DNA of 64,000 bases from Nocardioides luteus (GTDB taxonomy: Bacteria; Actinomycetota; Actinomycetes; Propionibacteriales; Nocardioidaceae). The stretch is taken from assembly GCF_014648595.1 (NCBI RefSeq), contig NZ_BMRK01000002.1, positions 275,666 to 339,665 of the forward strand, given 5' to 3'. Shown here one piece after another: positions 53,603-62,105 of this stretch. The first letter of the stretch is position 1. Each line of letters opens with the position of its first letter. Below the pieces are notes generated by a model. That model did no database searches and was not told the DNA's origin. It saw only the letters and a list, made by a program, of their open reading frames with translations. A program made the translations under genes and the position numbers.

Positions 53603-54742
53603 TCAGGAAAGCAGACGACGTGGCATCAGCAGGTAGCGGAAGCCCGGGTCCTCGCCACCCTCGGCCGGCTTGCCGCTGATCACGACCGGTTTCGGAGCCT
53701 GGGTGAAGGCGAGCTGGACGACCTGTTCGTCGATGGCCTGCAGACCGTCGAGGAGGAACTGCGGGTTGAACCCGGTGGTCAGCCCCTCGCCCTCCATGGT
53801 CGCCTCGATCGACTCGGAGGCCTGCGCCTCGTCGCCGGAGCCGGCGTCGAGGGTGAGCACCCCGTCGTCGAAGACCATCTGCACCGCGGTGTTGCGCTCG
53901 GCGACCAGGGCGACGCGCTTGACCGACTCGACCAGCGAGGCCTTGTCGACCAGCGCGGTGGTGAGGTGCTCGGCCGGGAAGAGGCTGCGCACCTTCGGGA
54001 ACTCGCCGTCGAGCAGGCGCGTCGTGGTGCGACGTACGCCGCCGGCGGCCGCGCCCTCGAAGCCGATGATCCCCTCACCGGTGCCGGTGGTGGAGAGCGC
54101 GAGGGTGACCTCGCTGCCGCTGGTGAGCGACTTGGCGGTGTCGCCGAGGACCTTGGCCGGCACCAGCGCGGCCATGCTCTCGTCGGGGGTCGCCGGGTTC
54201 CACTCGAGCTCGCGGTGGGAGAGCCGGAAGCGGTCGGTGGCGAGCAGCGAGATCGTGGAGCCCTCGATCTCGAGCCGCACGCCGGTCAGCACCGGCAGCA
54301 TGTCGTCGCGGCCGGCCGCGGTGACGGCCTGGGCGACGGCGTGGGCGAAGAGCTCCGACTTCACGGTGCCGGCCGCGGTCGGCATCTCCGGCAGCGTCGG
54401 GTAGTCCTCGACCGGCATGGTCTGGAGGCTGAACCGAGCGCTCCCGCACGTGAGCGAGACGCGCGCGCCGTCGGTCACCATCTCGACCGGCTTGGCCGGG
54501 AGGCTGCGACAGATGTCGGCGAGCAGCTTGCCTGAGACCAGTGCCTTCCCCTCGTCGGCGACCTCGGCCGAGAGCGTCGCCCGCGCGGAGGTCTCGTAGT
54601 CGAAGGTCGAGAGCACGAGGCCCTCGTGACCCGCCTCGATGAGGAGACCTGAGAGCACCGGGGTGCTGGGGCGGACCGGAAGGCTGCGGGCAGCCCAGGC
54701 GACGGCATCCGCGAACACGTCGCGGTCGACGCGGAACTTCAC
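53603..54742 (-). CDS. dnaN: DNA polymerase III beta subunit (sliding clamp)
   Basis: 379 residues from GTG 54742 (VKFRVDRDVF), with AAGGACAGGTC upstream. Three clamp domains are visible: PSTPVLSGLLIEAG, LPVLTGVRLEIEGSTISLLA with ATDRFRLSHRE, and the C-terminal YLLMPRRL. It forms the ring that tethers polymerase III. The longer frame upstream runs into oriC and is rejected. Confidence 0.97.
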   Translation of the reverse strand: MKFRVDRDVFADAVAWAARSLPVRPSTPVLSGLLIEAGHEGLVLSTFDYETSARATLSAEVADEGKALVSGKLLADICRSLPAKPVEMVTDGARVSLTCGSARFSLQTMPVEDYPTLPEMPTAAGTVKSELFAHAVAQAVTAAGRDDMLPVLTGVRLEIEGSTISLLATDRFRLSHRELEWNPATPDESMAALVPAKVLGDTAKSLTSGSEVTLALSTTGTGEGIIGFEGAAAGGVRRTTTRLLDGEFPKVRSLFPAEHLTTALVDKASLVESVKRVALVAERNTAVQMVFDDGVLTLDAGSGDEAQASESIEATMEGEGLTTGFNPQFLLDGLQAIDEQVVQLAFTQAPKPVVISGKPAEGGEDPGFRYLLMPRRLLS

Positions 54743-54829
54743 GATGACCTGTCCTTCTTCTAGCTCGACATCGGGGCGTTTGCAGACATGCGGTCCGGGC
54801 TGTGCTTGAACCTCCGGGGAAGACGCCAC

Positions 54830-55343
54830 CGGTTCCGGAACGCCCCCGCGTTGACATGACCTGGAGTACGCATCCTGCCACGGACCGCCGACAACCGGTA
54901 AGCGCTCAGGCCTGGTGGCTCTGCACAGGCCCGTCTGTGGACTCGGCTCGTGGATCGAGTTGTCCCCAGGGAAGGGCGTTCGTGGAATTTCACCGAGGAT
55001 CCATGGACGTAAATAGTTGGGTACGTTGTAAGAGCATCTGTGGGAAATGTGGATGACGCGAGTTTTCGCAGTTCACTCCATAAAATGTGAATCCACAGGG
55101 GGTGTGGACGCGTTGCTGAAATGACGCACGTCACTGTGGGCTGTGGAGAGTCGTCGGCACGTTTCGGTGTTTTGTGCACAGGCCATCCCCTTTTCCATCC
55201 CATTTGAACGGCCGGTTCTCCACAGGTTTCACCCAGCCTGTGGGCTGTGGACAACCTGGGAAATCTCGGCCTGTGGGTTTTCGAAATCCCACAACGCGGA
55301 CGAGCGCCCTCGTGCCCCGGTCCCTTCGGGAGCAAAAGCAACC
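54830..55343. other. oriC: Chromosomal replication origin (oriC)
   Basis: Non-coding dnaN-dnaA spacer with a cluster of DnaA boxes. A perfect TTGTCCACA-type box is at 55246-55254 (minus). One-mismatch boxes are TTCTCCACA at 55216, TGTGGATGA at 55048, TTGTGCACA near 55170 and TTGTCCCCA at 54960; several TGTGGAnnn half-boxes lie between. AT-richer stretches near 55009-55033 and 55079-55092 are candidates for strand opening. Location and gene order match actinobacterial origins. Confidence 0.88.
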
Positions 55344-55408
55344 GGTGGCCGAGCCCGTCGAGACCACGCCGTGAGTCACGGTCTGGTGTCTCGACGAGCT
55401 CGACCACC
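55344..55408. repeat. Inverted pair of degenerate palindromic repeats after dnaA
   Basis: Copies at 55344-55367 and 55385-55408 in opposite orientation, each with a few changes from the common form (GTGGCC, CGAGCCCGTCGA). They can form a hairpin 30 bases after the dnaA stop. Confidence 0.7.
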
Positions 55409-55437
55409 GGTGTGGTCGTGCTGCGTACGTCTTCCGG

Positions 55438-57159
55438 TTAGCCCTGACGCGCCTGCATCTTGACGCGGTTGGTGAGCTCGGAGACCTGGTTGAAGACCGC
55501 CCTGCGCTCGGCGAGGAGCTGGTTGATCTTGCGCTCGGCGTACATCACGGTCGTGTGGTCGCGGCCGCCGAAGTGCTTGCCGATCTTGGGCAGGGAGTCC
55601 TCGGTGAGCTCACGACACAGATACATGGCGATCTGACGGGCCATGACCAGGTGGCGTCCGCGCGAGGGTCCGGTGAGCTCGTCGATCGAGAGCCCGAAGT
55701 AGGCAGCGGTCTGGGCGATGATCAGGCCGGCGGTGATCTCGGGCTCGCCGCCCTCGGGGATCAGGTCCTTGAGCACGATCTCGGCCAGGGTCAGGTCGAC
55801 GTCCTGGCGGTTGAGGTTCGCGAAGGCCGTGACCCGGATCAGCGCACCCTCGAGCTCGCGGATGTTGGTCTGGATCTTGCTCGCGATGAACTCGAGCACG
55901 TCCGGCGGCGCGGTGAGCCGCTCCATTGCCGCCTTCTTACGGAGGATCGCGATGCGGGTCTCGATGTCGGGCGGCTGGACGTCGGTGATCAGACCCCACT
56001 CGAACCGGTTGCGGAGCCGGTCCTCCAGCGCCTCGAGCCGCTTGGGCGGGCGGTCGGAGGTGAGCACGATCTGCTTGTTGGCGTTGTGGAGCGTGTTGAA
56101 GGTGTGGAAGAACTCCTCCTGCGTCTGTGTCTTCCCCTCCAAGAACTGGATGTCATCGATCAGTAGTACGTCAACGTCGCGGTAGCGACGTTTGAACCGG
56201 TCCTGGCGGTCGTCGCGGATCGCGTTGATGAACTCGTTGGTGAACTCCTCGGAGCTGACGTAGCGCACCTTCGCCCCGGAGTAGAGGCTGCGTACGTAGT
56301 GACCGATCGCGTGCAGCAGGTGGGTCTTGCCGAGACCGGACTCCCCGTAGACGAGCAGCGGGTTGTAGGCCTTGCCCGGCGCCTCGCTCACCGCGACCGC
56401 GGCCGCGTGCGGGAACCGGTTCGAGGAGCCGATGACGAAGGTCTCGAAGGTGTACTTCGGGTTCAGCCGGGTCTCGAGGACGTTGTGGCTGGGCTCGCTG
56501 GGCCGCGTCGGCGGCCCGGGGACCAGCGGGCGCGGCGGGACCGGCTCCTCGACGGGCGCCACCTGCGGCGGGGGATTTGTCGACAAATCGCCGTATCCAG
56601 GACGTACGTCCTCGTGGCCGGCAGGCGGGGCCGGCTGCTGCGCGGGCGGCGGCGCGATGGGCGCCTGCGGCGGGGCGTATGCAGCGGGCGCGTCCTCGTG
56701 AGGGGTGTTCGCCGGCGGGACGCCGGAGATCAGGCCGGGAGAGGACGGCGGATAGACGGACTGGTGCGGGAACGCCGACTGGTTGGGGAAGGCGTTCTGC
56801 TGCTGGAGGGCGGCCGCCGCTGCGGCGTCGGCCGCGGCGATCTCGCGCTCGGAGATCAGGATCGCCTGGGTGTCGGGGTCGGGCGTGACGTCGAGGTCGG
56901 GGTTCACCGTCACCGCGATGCGGATCTCCTTGTGGAAGATCTCGCCCAGCGACTTCTCCAGGGATCCGCGCAGGCGGCCCTCGATCTGGTTGCGGGTGAA
57001 GTCGTTGGGGACCTCGACGATCGCGGTCGACCCGTGAAGAGTCAGCGGCTCGCTGTCGCGGAGCCAGGCTCGCTGGTTCGGCGGGAGCTCGGCGACCACC
57101 CGCGTCCATGCGGACTGGAGATCTGGCTGTGGTTCTGGCGCTAGGCCGGAGTGCTCCAC
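55438..57159 (-). CDS. dnaA: Chromosomal replication initiator protein DnaA
   Basis: 573 residues from GTG 57159. Domain I ([20 protein letters not shown]), a long Pro/Ala/Gln-rich domain II, AAA+ domain III (Walker [10 protein letters not shown], Walker [10 protein letters not shown], sensor LTSDRPPK) and domain IV with the box-binding [17 protein letters not shown] 57159 has AGGAAC five bases upstream. An ATG at 57288 would add 43 residues, but that stretch is encoded by DnaA-box-like DNA and is not conserved in DnaA. Confidence 0.95.
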   Translation of the reverse strand: MEHSGLAPEPQPDLQSAWTRVVAELPPNQRAWLRDSEPLTLHGSTAIVEVPNDFTRNQIEGRLRGSLEKSLGEIFHKEIRIAVTVNPDLDVTPDPDTQAILISEREIAAADAAAAAALQQQNAFPNQSAFPHQSVYPPSSPGLISGVPPANTPHEDAPAAYAPPQAPIAPPPAQQPAPPAGHEDVRPGYGDLSTNPPPQVAPVEEPVPPRPLVPGPPTRPSEPSHNVLETRLNPKYTFETFVIGSSNRFPHAAAVAVSEAPGKAYNPLLVYGESGLGKTHLLHAIGHYVRSLYSGAKVRYVSSEEFTNEFINAIRDDRQDRFKRRYRDVDVLLIDDIQFLEGKTQTQEEFFHTFNTLHNANKQIVLTSDRPPKRLEALEDRLRNRFEWGLITDVQPPDIETRIAILRKKAAMERLTAPPDVLEFIASKIQTNIRELEGALIRVTAFANLNRQDVDLTLAEIVLKDLIPEGGEPEITAGLIIAQTAAYFGLSIDELTGPSRGRHLVMARQIAMYLCRELTEDSLPKIGKHFGGRDHTTVMYAERKINQLLAERRAVFNQVSELTNRVKMQARQG

Positions 57160-57703
57160 AGGTTCCTGCCTTCCCTGATGGCTCGGGTGATGGTCTGGTG
57201 TTGATGCAGCCTGGATTGATGCAGCGGTCTGGTCTACATCCTCCACAGACTTTTCCACAAGCTGTGGAGCATCCCCGAATGTAGGCATCGGAGACCAGCC
57301 GAGACACGTCGCCGCTCTCGAGAATCCAGCCGTTTCGGCAGGTCAGATGGGAAAATGGAATCCCAGGGTGGCATCCCCCCGAATGCGGCCGATGCTCCTG
57401 ACGATGTGCAGGGAAACCTCGGTAGAGGACGAAACTACCGGCAGGCGAGGGTGGCGGGCAACCCGTCCTCCACAGGATGAGGGATAATCACAGGGGTGTG
57501 ATAGGGCGTGAGTTTGACCCTGGTTTCGCCGTCCACGTACCGTTGCTAGGTCGCCCGGTCTACGGGTGCCGCATGTCCACGCCCCGGTCGCTGGGGCGCG
57601 GACGGGCGGTGCTTGTTGAATCGGCCCGCTTGGAACCCCCGAGGGCGACCACATCAGACCCAGCCGGACGAGCAGCCGGCCCCACACAACTAAGGAAGCA
57701 CCC
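57160..57703. promoter_or_regulatory. dnaA-rpmH divergent promoter region
   Basis: 544 bases. Near 57241-57270 the sequence CTCCACAGACTTTTCCACAA and a following CTGTGGAG give two or three near-consensus DnaA boxes, suggesting autoregulation of dnaA. Around 57480-57500, GGGATAATCACAGG holds a candidate -10 (GATAAT) for the rpmH side. No other gene seen. Confidence 0.55.
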
Positions 57704-57841
57704 GTGAGCAAGCGTACTTACCAGCCGAACAACCGCCGCCGTCACAAGACGCACGGTTTCCGCCTGCGCATGCGCACCCGTGCCGGCCGTGCCATCCTCG
57801 CGACGCGCCGCCGCAAGGGTCGCAAGAGCCTGACCGTCTGA
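57704..57841 (+). CDS. rpmH: 50S ribosomal protein L34
   Basis: 45 residues from GTG 57704 with AAGGAAGCACCC upstream. Reads [20 protein letters not shown] and ends GRKSLTV, nearly invariant L34. First gene of the rightward origin operon. Confidence 0.97.
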   Translation: MSKRTYQPNNRRRHKTHGFRLRMRTRAGRAILATRRRKGRKSLTV

Positions 57842-57866
57842 GGCCCCGGCCTCAGCCACCACGCGC

Positions 57867-58220
57867 GTGCTGCCACGTCGCCACCGACTGGTCGATTCGT
57901 CGGGCTTCAAAGAAGCGGTACGACGAGGCAAGCGCGCGGGCTCGAAGAGCCTGGTGGTCCACCTCCTCGTCCCGGGGTCCGGCGATCGTGCCGACCTCCC
58001 GACCGAGCCGCAGGTGGGCTTCGTGGTGAGCAAGGCCGTCGGTCCGGCCGTCGTCCGGAATCGCGTGAAGCGCAGACTGCGTCATCAGGCCCGGGAGTCC
58101 CTGAGCGGACTCCCGGGCTCTGCTGTGCTTGTGGTCCGTGCACTTCCCGCAGCCGCCGACGCCGACTACGACGCGCTGGGCGCTGATCTGCGGCGCTGCC
58201 TGGAGCGGGTGCTCCGATGA
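57867..58220 (+). CDS. rnpA: Ribonuclease P protein component
   Basis: 117 residues. Contains FVVSKAVGPAVVRNRVKRRL, the RNR signature that contacts RNase P RNA, and the N-terminal LPRRHRLVDSSGFKEAVRRG. It matures the 5' ends of tRNAs. GTG 57867 start. Stop overlaps yidD by four bases. Confidence 0.95.
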   Translation: MLPRRHRLVDSSGFKEAVRRGKRAGSKSLVVHLLVPGSGDRADLPTEPQVGFVVSKAVGPAVVRNRVKRRLRHQARESLSGLPGSAVLVVRALPAAADADYDALGADLRRCLERVLR

Positions 58221-58549
58221 GTGCAGCTGTCCGCGTCGTACGTGGTGGTCTCGACAAGCTCGACCACCTGATCGGGGCGGTCCTGGTCGGGCTGCTCCAC
58301 GTGTGGCGGACCCTCATCAGCCCGCTCTACGGCGACGTCTGCCGCTACTACCCGTCGTGCTCGGCGTACGGCCTCGAGGCCGTCAAGACGCACGGCCCCT
58401 GGCGCGGGAGCTGGCTGACGGCACGCCGTCTGGCCCGCTGCGTCCCCTGGGCGAAGACCCGGGGCTTCGACCCCGTGCCTTCACCCGAGAATGTGAAGAC
58501 CCTGAAGACCACGTCCGTGCAAGCGGACGCCCCAACCCGAGGAGCCTGA
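58217..58549 (+). CDS. yidD: Membrane protein insertion efficiency factor YidD
   Basis: 110 residues. YidD core: YRxLISPLYGDVCRYYPSCS-like segment (WRTLISPLYGDVCRYYPSCS), YGLEAVKTHG and RLARCVPW. Residues 10-17, GGLDKLDH, are the translation of a palindromic repeat copy (58244-58268), so the repeat has become part of the N-terminus. It aids membrane protein insertion beside YidC. Confidence 0.93.
   Translation: MSAAVRVVRGGLDKLDHLIGAVLVGLLHVWRTLISPLYGDVCRYYPSCSAYGLEAVKTHGPWRGSWLTARRLARCVPWAKTRGFDPVPSPENVKTLKTTSVQADAPTRGA
58244..58268. repeat. Palindromic repeat copy inside yidD
   Basis: A perfect 25-base copy in the orientation with GTCTCGACAAGCTCGAC, starting at codon 10 of yidD. It keeps the frame. 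Confidence 0.85.
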
Positions 58550-58552
58550 TCC

Positions 58553-59542
58553 GTGGGAGCCATAGGCGATCTGTTCGGATGGATCGCAACACCGCTGTAC
58601 TACGCCATCTCGGGCATTCTGCTCGTCTGGCAGAAGGCGTTCTCGTACGTCGTCCCGTCTGAGGGCTGGCAGTGGGCGCTGGCCATCGTCGGCCTGACCG
58701 TCACCATCCGCGCGATGCTGATCCCGCTGTTCGTCAAGCAGATCAACTCCAGCCGGAACATGCAGCTGCTGCAGCCGAAGGTCAAGGAGCTGCAGAAGAA
58801 GTACGGTCACGACCGCGAGAAGCTCGCCAACGAGACCATGAAGCTCTACAAGGACTCGGGCACCAACCCGTTCGCGTCCTGCCTGCCGCTGCTGCTGCAG
58901 ATGCCGATCTTCTTCGTGCTGTTCCGGATGCTGGAGCACGCCTCGGACGGTCGGGGGAAGGGCTTCCTGACCGACGCGGCGGCGCACGAGTTCGCCACCT
59001 CGACCTGGCTGGGCTCGCTGCTCTCGGACCAGTTCACCACCGCCGACCACATGTCGACGCGCATCCTGACCGGGTTCCTGGTCGTGGCGATGATCGCCAC
59101 CACCTTTCTCACCCAGCGTCAGCTGATGTCGAAGAACATGCCGGCCGACGCGATGACCGGTCAGTACGCCCAGCAGCAGAAGCTGCTCCTCTACGTGCTC
59201 CCCGTCGTCTTCGCCGTCGGTGGTATCGCCTTCCCGGTCGGAACGATCCTCTACTGGACCTCCTCCAACCTGTGGACGATGGGCCAGCAGTTCTACGTGA
59301 TCCGCAACAACCCCGCGCCCGGCACGCCGGCGTTCGAGGCCAAGCAGGCTCGCGAGCGCGAGAAGCGTAAGAAGAAGGGCCTGACCGACGCGGAGATCGA
59401 CATCGCCGAGGCCAACGACGCGGCGACCGAGAAGCGTCCGGCCCAGCGCACCCAGCCCAAGAACCAGACCCGGAGCCAGCGGAAGAAGGCCGGCACCAGC
59501 GCCGGTCGCTCCACGACCCAGAAGAACGGGGGAACCAAGTGA
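58553..59542 (+). CDS. yidC: Membrane protein insertase YidC/Oxa1
   Basis: 329 residues. Five helices with the YidC core: TVTIRAMLIPLFVKQINSSR (conserved Arg in the groove), QLLQPKVKELQKKYGHDREK, then NPFASCLPLLLQMPIFFVLF. The C-terminal 70 residues are highly basic (KKKGLTD, QRKKAGTSAG) and would bind ribosomes. GTG 58553 lies four bases after the yidD stop; it overlaps jag. Confidence 0.96.
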   Translation: MGAIGDLFGWIATPLYYAISGILLVWQKAFSYVVPSEGWQWALAIVGLTVTIRAMLIPLFVKQINSSRNMQLLQPKVKELQKKYGHDREKLANETMKLYKDSGTNPFASCLPLLLQMPIFFVLFRMLEHASDGRGKGFLTDAAAHEFATSTWLGSLLSDQFTTADHMSTRILTGFLVVAMIATTFLTQRQLMSKNMPADAMTGQYAQQQKLLLYVLPVVFAVGGIAFPVGTILYWTSSNLWTMGQQFYVIRNNPAPGTPAFEAKQAREREKRKKKGLTDAEIDIAEANDAATEKRPAQRTQPKNQTRSQRKKAGTSAGRSTTQKNGGTK

Positions 59543-60057
59543 CGACTCAGGACGTGAGCGAGACCGTGGCCGAGGCCGCGGAGGTCACCGACGAGGCACG
59601 CCTCAAGCTGCTCGAGCAGGAGGGTGACATCGCGGCCGACTACCTCGAGGAGCTCCTCGACATCGCCGACCTCGACGGTGACCTCGACATGGACGTCGAG
59701 GGCGACCGTGCCGCGGTCTCCATCGTCGGTGGCGACCTGCAGCAGCTGGTCGGCCGCCACGGCGAGGTCCTGGACGCGCTGCAGGAGCTGACCCGGCTCG
59801 CCGTCTACCGCGAGACCGGCGAGCGCTCCCGCCTCATGCTCGACATCGGCGGCTACCGCGCCGACCGTCGCTCCACGCTGATGGCGCTGGCCGAAGAGAC
59901 CGTCGCGAAGGTGAAGGAGTCCGGTGCGCCGGTCTCCCTGAAGCCGATGTCGCCGTTCGAGCGGAAGGTCGTCCACGACGCCGTCGCCGCCGCCGGCCTC
60001 ACCTCGGAATCCTCCGGCGTCGAGCCCCGGCGCTACGTGGTCGTCCTCCCCGACTGA
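59539..60057 (+). CDS. jag: Jag/KhpB RNA-binding protein (KH plus R3H)
   Basis: 172 residues. An acidic N-terminus, a Jag KH domain (LQQLVGRHGEVLDALQELTR, the GxxG loop seen as GRHG) and an R3H domain (RSTLMALAEETVAKVKESG, PMSPFERKVVHDAV). It binds RNA with KhpA and influences cell-wall growth. ATGA overlap with yidC. Confidence 0.94.
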   Translation: MTTQDVSETVAEAAEVTDEARLKLLEQEGDIAADYLEELLDIADLDGDLDMDVEGDRAAVSIVGGDLQQLVGRHGEVLDALQELTRLAVYRETGERSRLMLDIGGYRADRRSTLMALAEETVAKVKESGAPVSLKPMSPFERKVVHDAVAAAGLTSESSGVEPRRYVVVLPD

Positions 60058-60076
60058 CCTCGCGCCTCTCAACGAG

Positions 60077-60112
60077 GAACGCCCCCTGTGCCGACCGGCA
60101 CAGGGGGCGTTC
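60077..60112. terminator. Bidirectional terminator between jag and L,D-transpeptidase genes
   Basis: Perfect 16-bp stem (GAACGCCCCCTGTGCC and its complement) with a 4-base loop, 19 bases after the jag stop and 18 before the convergent gene's stop. Confidence 0.85.
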
Positions 60113-60129
60113 TCTGTCTGTCGTGGTGA

Positions 60130-60885
60130 CTACGACCGGTAGACGACCACGCGGTCGCCGATGCGGATCTGGTCGAAGACCCACGCGATGGTCTTCTTCT
60201 TACGGACGTTCACGCAGCCGTGGGAGCAGCCGTTGTAGCCGCGCGAGGCGAAGTCGGCCGAGTAGTGCACCGCCTGGCCGCCGGAGAAGAACATCGCGTA
60301 CGGCATGGGCGTGTGGTAGATCGACGAGACGTGCTTGCGGCTCTTGCGGTAGACCTTGAACGCACCCTCGCGGGACTTGTTGTTCGAGCAGCCGAAGCGG
60401 GCGTCCATCGCCCGCACGATCTTGCCGCCGCGTACATAGCGCATCCTGCGGTCGGTCTTGTCGACGCAGAGCACGCGACCGGTGAGGCAGCGCTTGTCGA
60501 GGTTGTACATCTTCGCGTCGGTCGGCGTCTTGGTCAGCGACCGCAGGCGCTTCATGGTGCGCTCGTTGACCTTGCCGGTGACCGTCAGGTGCTGGTTGCG
60601 CTGGAACGCCTTCACAGCGCCGACGGTCTTCTTGCCGTAGTAGCCGCTGACGCGACCCTTGTAGATGTGGCGCTCCTTGAGGCGAGCCTGGATCCTGCGC
60701 ACCCCCTTGCCGGTGGCGCCCTTCTTGTAGAGGGTCTTGTACGCCGCGTGCAGCCCGATCTGCCCGACGGACGTGGAAGGCGCGCTGGCCTGGGCGCCGC
60801 TCGGCGCCACGATCGAGCCCAGGGAGAATCCCAGGGCGAGGACGGTGGTCAGCAAGATCGCCACCGGGGTTCTACGGACGTTCAC
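60130..60885 (-). CDS. Secreted L,D-transpeptidase with peptidoglycan-binding domain
   Basis: 251 residues. Signal peptide (ILLTTVLALGFSLGSIVAPS, cleavage after AQASA), PG_binding_1 domain (about 55-115: GKGVRRIQARLKERHIYKGR) and a YkuD domain with catalytic motif HYSADFASRGYNGCSHGCVN, including SHGCVN. It makes 3-3 peptidoglycan cross-links. Unusually basic mature protein (many Lys/Arg). Confidence 0.92.
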   Translation of the reverse strand: MNVRRTPVAILLTTVLALGFSLGSIVAPSGAQASAPSTSVGQIGLHAAYKTLYKKGATGKGVRRIQARLKERHIYKGRVSGYYGKKTVGAVKAFQRNQHLTVTGKVNERTMKRLRSLTKTPTDAKMYNLDKRCLTGRVLCVDKTDRRMRYVRGGKIVRAMDARFGCSNNKSREGAFKVYRKSRKHVSSIYHTPMPYAMFFSGGQAVHYSADFASRGYNGCSHGCVNVRKKKTIAWVFDQIRIGDRVVVYRS

Positions 60886-61061
60886 ATCAGCTCCGTGATC
60901 ATGAAATGGAGGCCCGGTCGCACGGGCCGCGGGTGTCGCTCGAGGCGACTTCTACGACTGAGACGTTCGAGCAGCGTGCGCGGTTGCATGAGATCCCCGC
61001 GCAAGGCTGCTCGCGGACTTTAGCGCACCGTGGGGCTCTTCTGCGCGATTCTCTTTCGTGG

Positions 61062-61075
61062 GTTTCACGTGAAAC
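61062..61075. promoter_or_regulatory. parS: parS site 1
   Basis: GTTTCACGTGAAAC, the perfect 14-base ParB-binding palindrome. It lies in the non-coding region between the transpeptidase start and the repeat array, about 6 kb from oriC. Confidence 0.93.
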
Positions 61076-61084
61076 GGGAAGGGG

Positions 61085-61495
61085 GAGGTCGAGCTTGTCG
61101 AGACCTCTCCGAGGGTTCACGTAGTGGTCTCGACAGGCTCGACCACCGTCTCCGGACATCGAGCTTGTCGAGTTGACTCCTGAATCCACTGGGCGGGGCG
61201 GCGACTGGCTGGTGGTCTCGACAGGCTCGACCACCGTCTCCCGGTCATCGAGCTTGTCGAGATGTCTTGCTCATACGGGGGTCGAGGCGTGGTCTCGACA
61301 GGCTCGACCACCGTCTCCCGGTCATCGAGCTTGTCGAGATGTCTTGCTCATACGGGGGTCGAGGCGTGGTCTCGACAGGCTCGACCACCGTCTCCCGGTC
61401 ATCGAGCTTGTCGAGATGTCTTGCTCATACGGGGGTCGAGGCGTGGTCTCGACAGGCTCGACCACCGTCTCCCGGTCATCGAGCTTGTCGAGATG
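61085..61495. repeat. Palindromic-repeat cluster with 77-bp tandem array
   Basis: From 61212 a 77-base unit recurs at 61289, 61366 and 61443, the last cut to 53 bases; the copies are essentially identical. Each unit contains one GTGGTC...GACCAC-type palindrome, one ATCGAGC-TTGTCGAGAT variant and a TCTTGCTCATACGG spacer. More single copies lie at 61085-61205. The whole 60,886-61,533 stretch is non-coding; the open frames across it are repeat translation. Confidence 0.88.
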
Positions 61496-61533
61496 ACTCT
61501 GTCTGGAACACGCATGAGTAGGCGGTGGCGTAG

Positions 61534-61824
61534 TCAGTCGTGAGGAGTAGCCGAGGTGTTCGCGAGCCGAGGGAGGTCGCCGAGGCGGCCCTGGATCAGC
61601 GCGATCCTCTTGGCACGACTCCAGTTCTGAATCTGTTTCTCCCTCTCGTAGGCATGCGCGACGTTGTCGTACTGCTCGTACCAGACCAGCTGCACCGGAA
61701 GGCGTGATCGCGTGTACTCCGCACCGAGGCCGACTCGGTGCGGGGACATGCGGTAGTCGAGGTCGGTCGTGCTGCCGACGTAGAGAGACCGGTCGGAGCA
61801 GAGGAGCATGTAGGTGTAAGCCAT
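61534..61824 (-). CDS. GIY-YIG nuclease-superfamily protein
   Basis: About 96 residues from ATG 61824. GIY-YIG fold: MAYTYMLLCSDRSLYVGSTT gives the two strands (YTYML, LYVGS), followed by the catalytic Arg region DLDYRMSPHRVG, EYTRSRLPVQLVWYEQ and REKQIQNWSRAKR. This is the small YhbQ/UPF0213 class, of unknown DNA target. It is flanked on both sides by dense palindromic-repeat clusters. The start lacks a good ribosome site. Confidence 0.82.
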   Translation of the reverse strand: MAYTYMLLCSDRSLYVGSTTDLDYRMSPHRVGLGAEYTRSRLPVQLVWYEQYDNVAHAYEREKQIQNWSRAKRIALIQGRLGDLPRLANTSATPHD

Positions 61825-61867
61825 CCCCACATCATGAGTGCGACCACCGACAGTCTCCGTCGCTCCG

Positions 61868-62055
61868 GAGGTCGAGCTCGCCGAGACCTCTTCGGGGTGG
61901 CACGTGGATGGTGGTCTCGACAGGCTCGACCACCGGGGTTCGGGGGACTCGTGGTCTCGGCAGGGTCGACCACCGGGGTCGGTCATCGAGCTTGTCGAGA
62001 TGACTTCCTCGGAACGAGGGTCGCCAGGCTCGTGGTCTCGACAGGCTCGACCACC
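61868..62055. repeat. Palindromic-repeat cluster upstream of rsmG
   Basis: At least five copies or variants: GAGGTCGAGCTCGCCGAGAC type at 61868, and GTGGTCTCGACAGGCTCGAC types beginning near 61911, 61951 and 62032, plus an ATCGAGC-TTGTCGAGAT variant at 61984. Fills the space between the GIY-YIG start and parS site 2. Confidence 0.75.
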
Positions 62056-62082
62056 GGGCAGGCACGGAGTTCTGGTTTGCCG

Positions 62083-62096
62083 GTTTCACGTGAAAC
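62083..62096. promoter_or_regulatory. parS: parS site 2
   Basis: GTTTCACGTGAAAC, perfect, ten bases upstream of the rsmG start codon. Confidence 0.93.
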
Positions 62097-62105
62097 AGTT
62101 TGAGC

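Noticed and set aside
61212-61495. CRISPR array
   Set aside because: The 77-base units repeat whole, with no variable spacers, and no cas genes are present. It is a tandem array of the interspersed palindrome.
61173-61543. Three overlapping plus-strand open frames of 84-107 codons
   Set aside because: Their proteins are repeated translations of the palindromic repeat (VVSTGSTTV and SRQARPPSPGHRA types) with no conserved fold.
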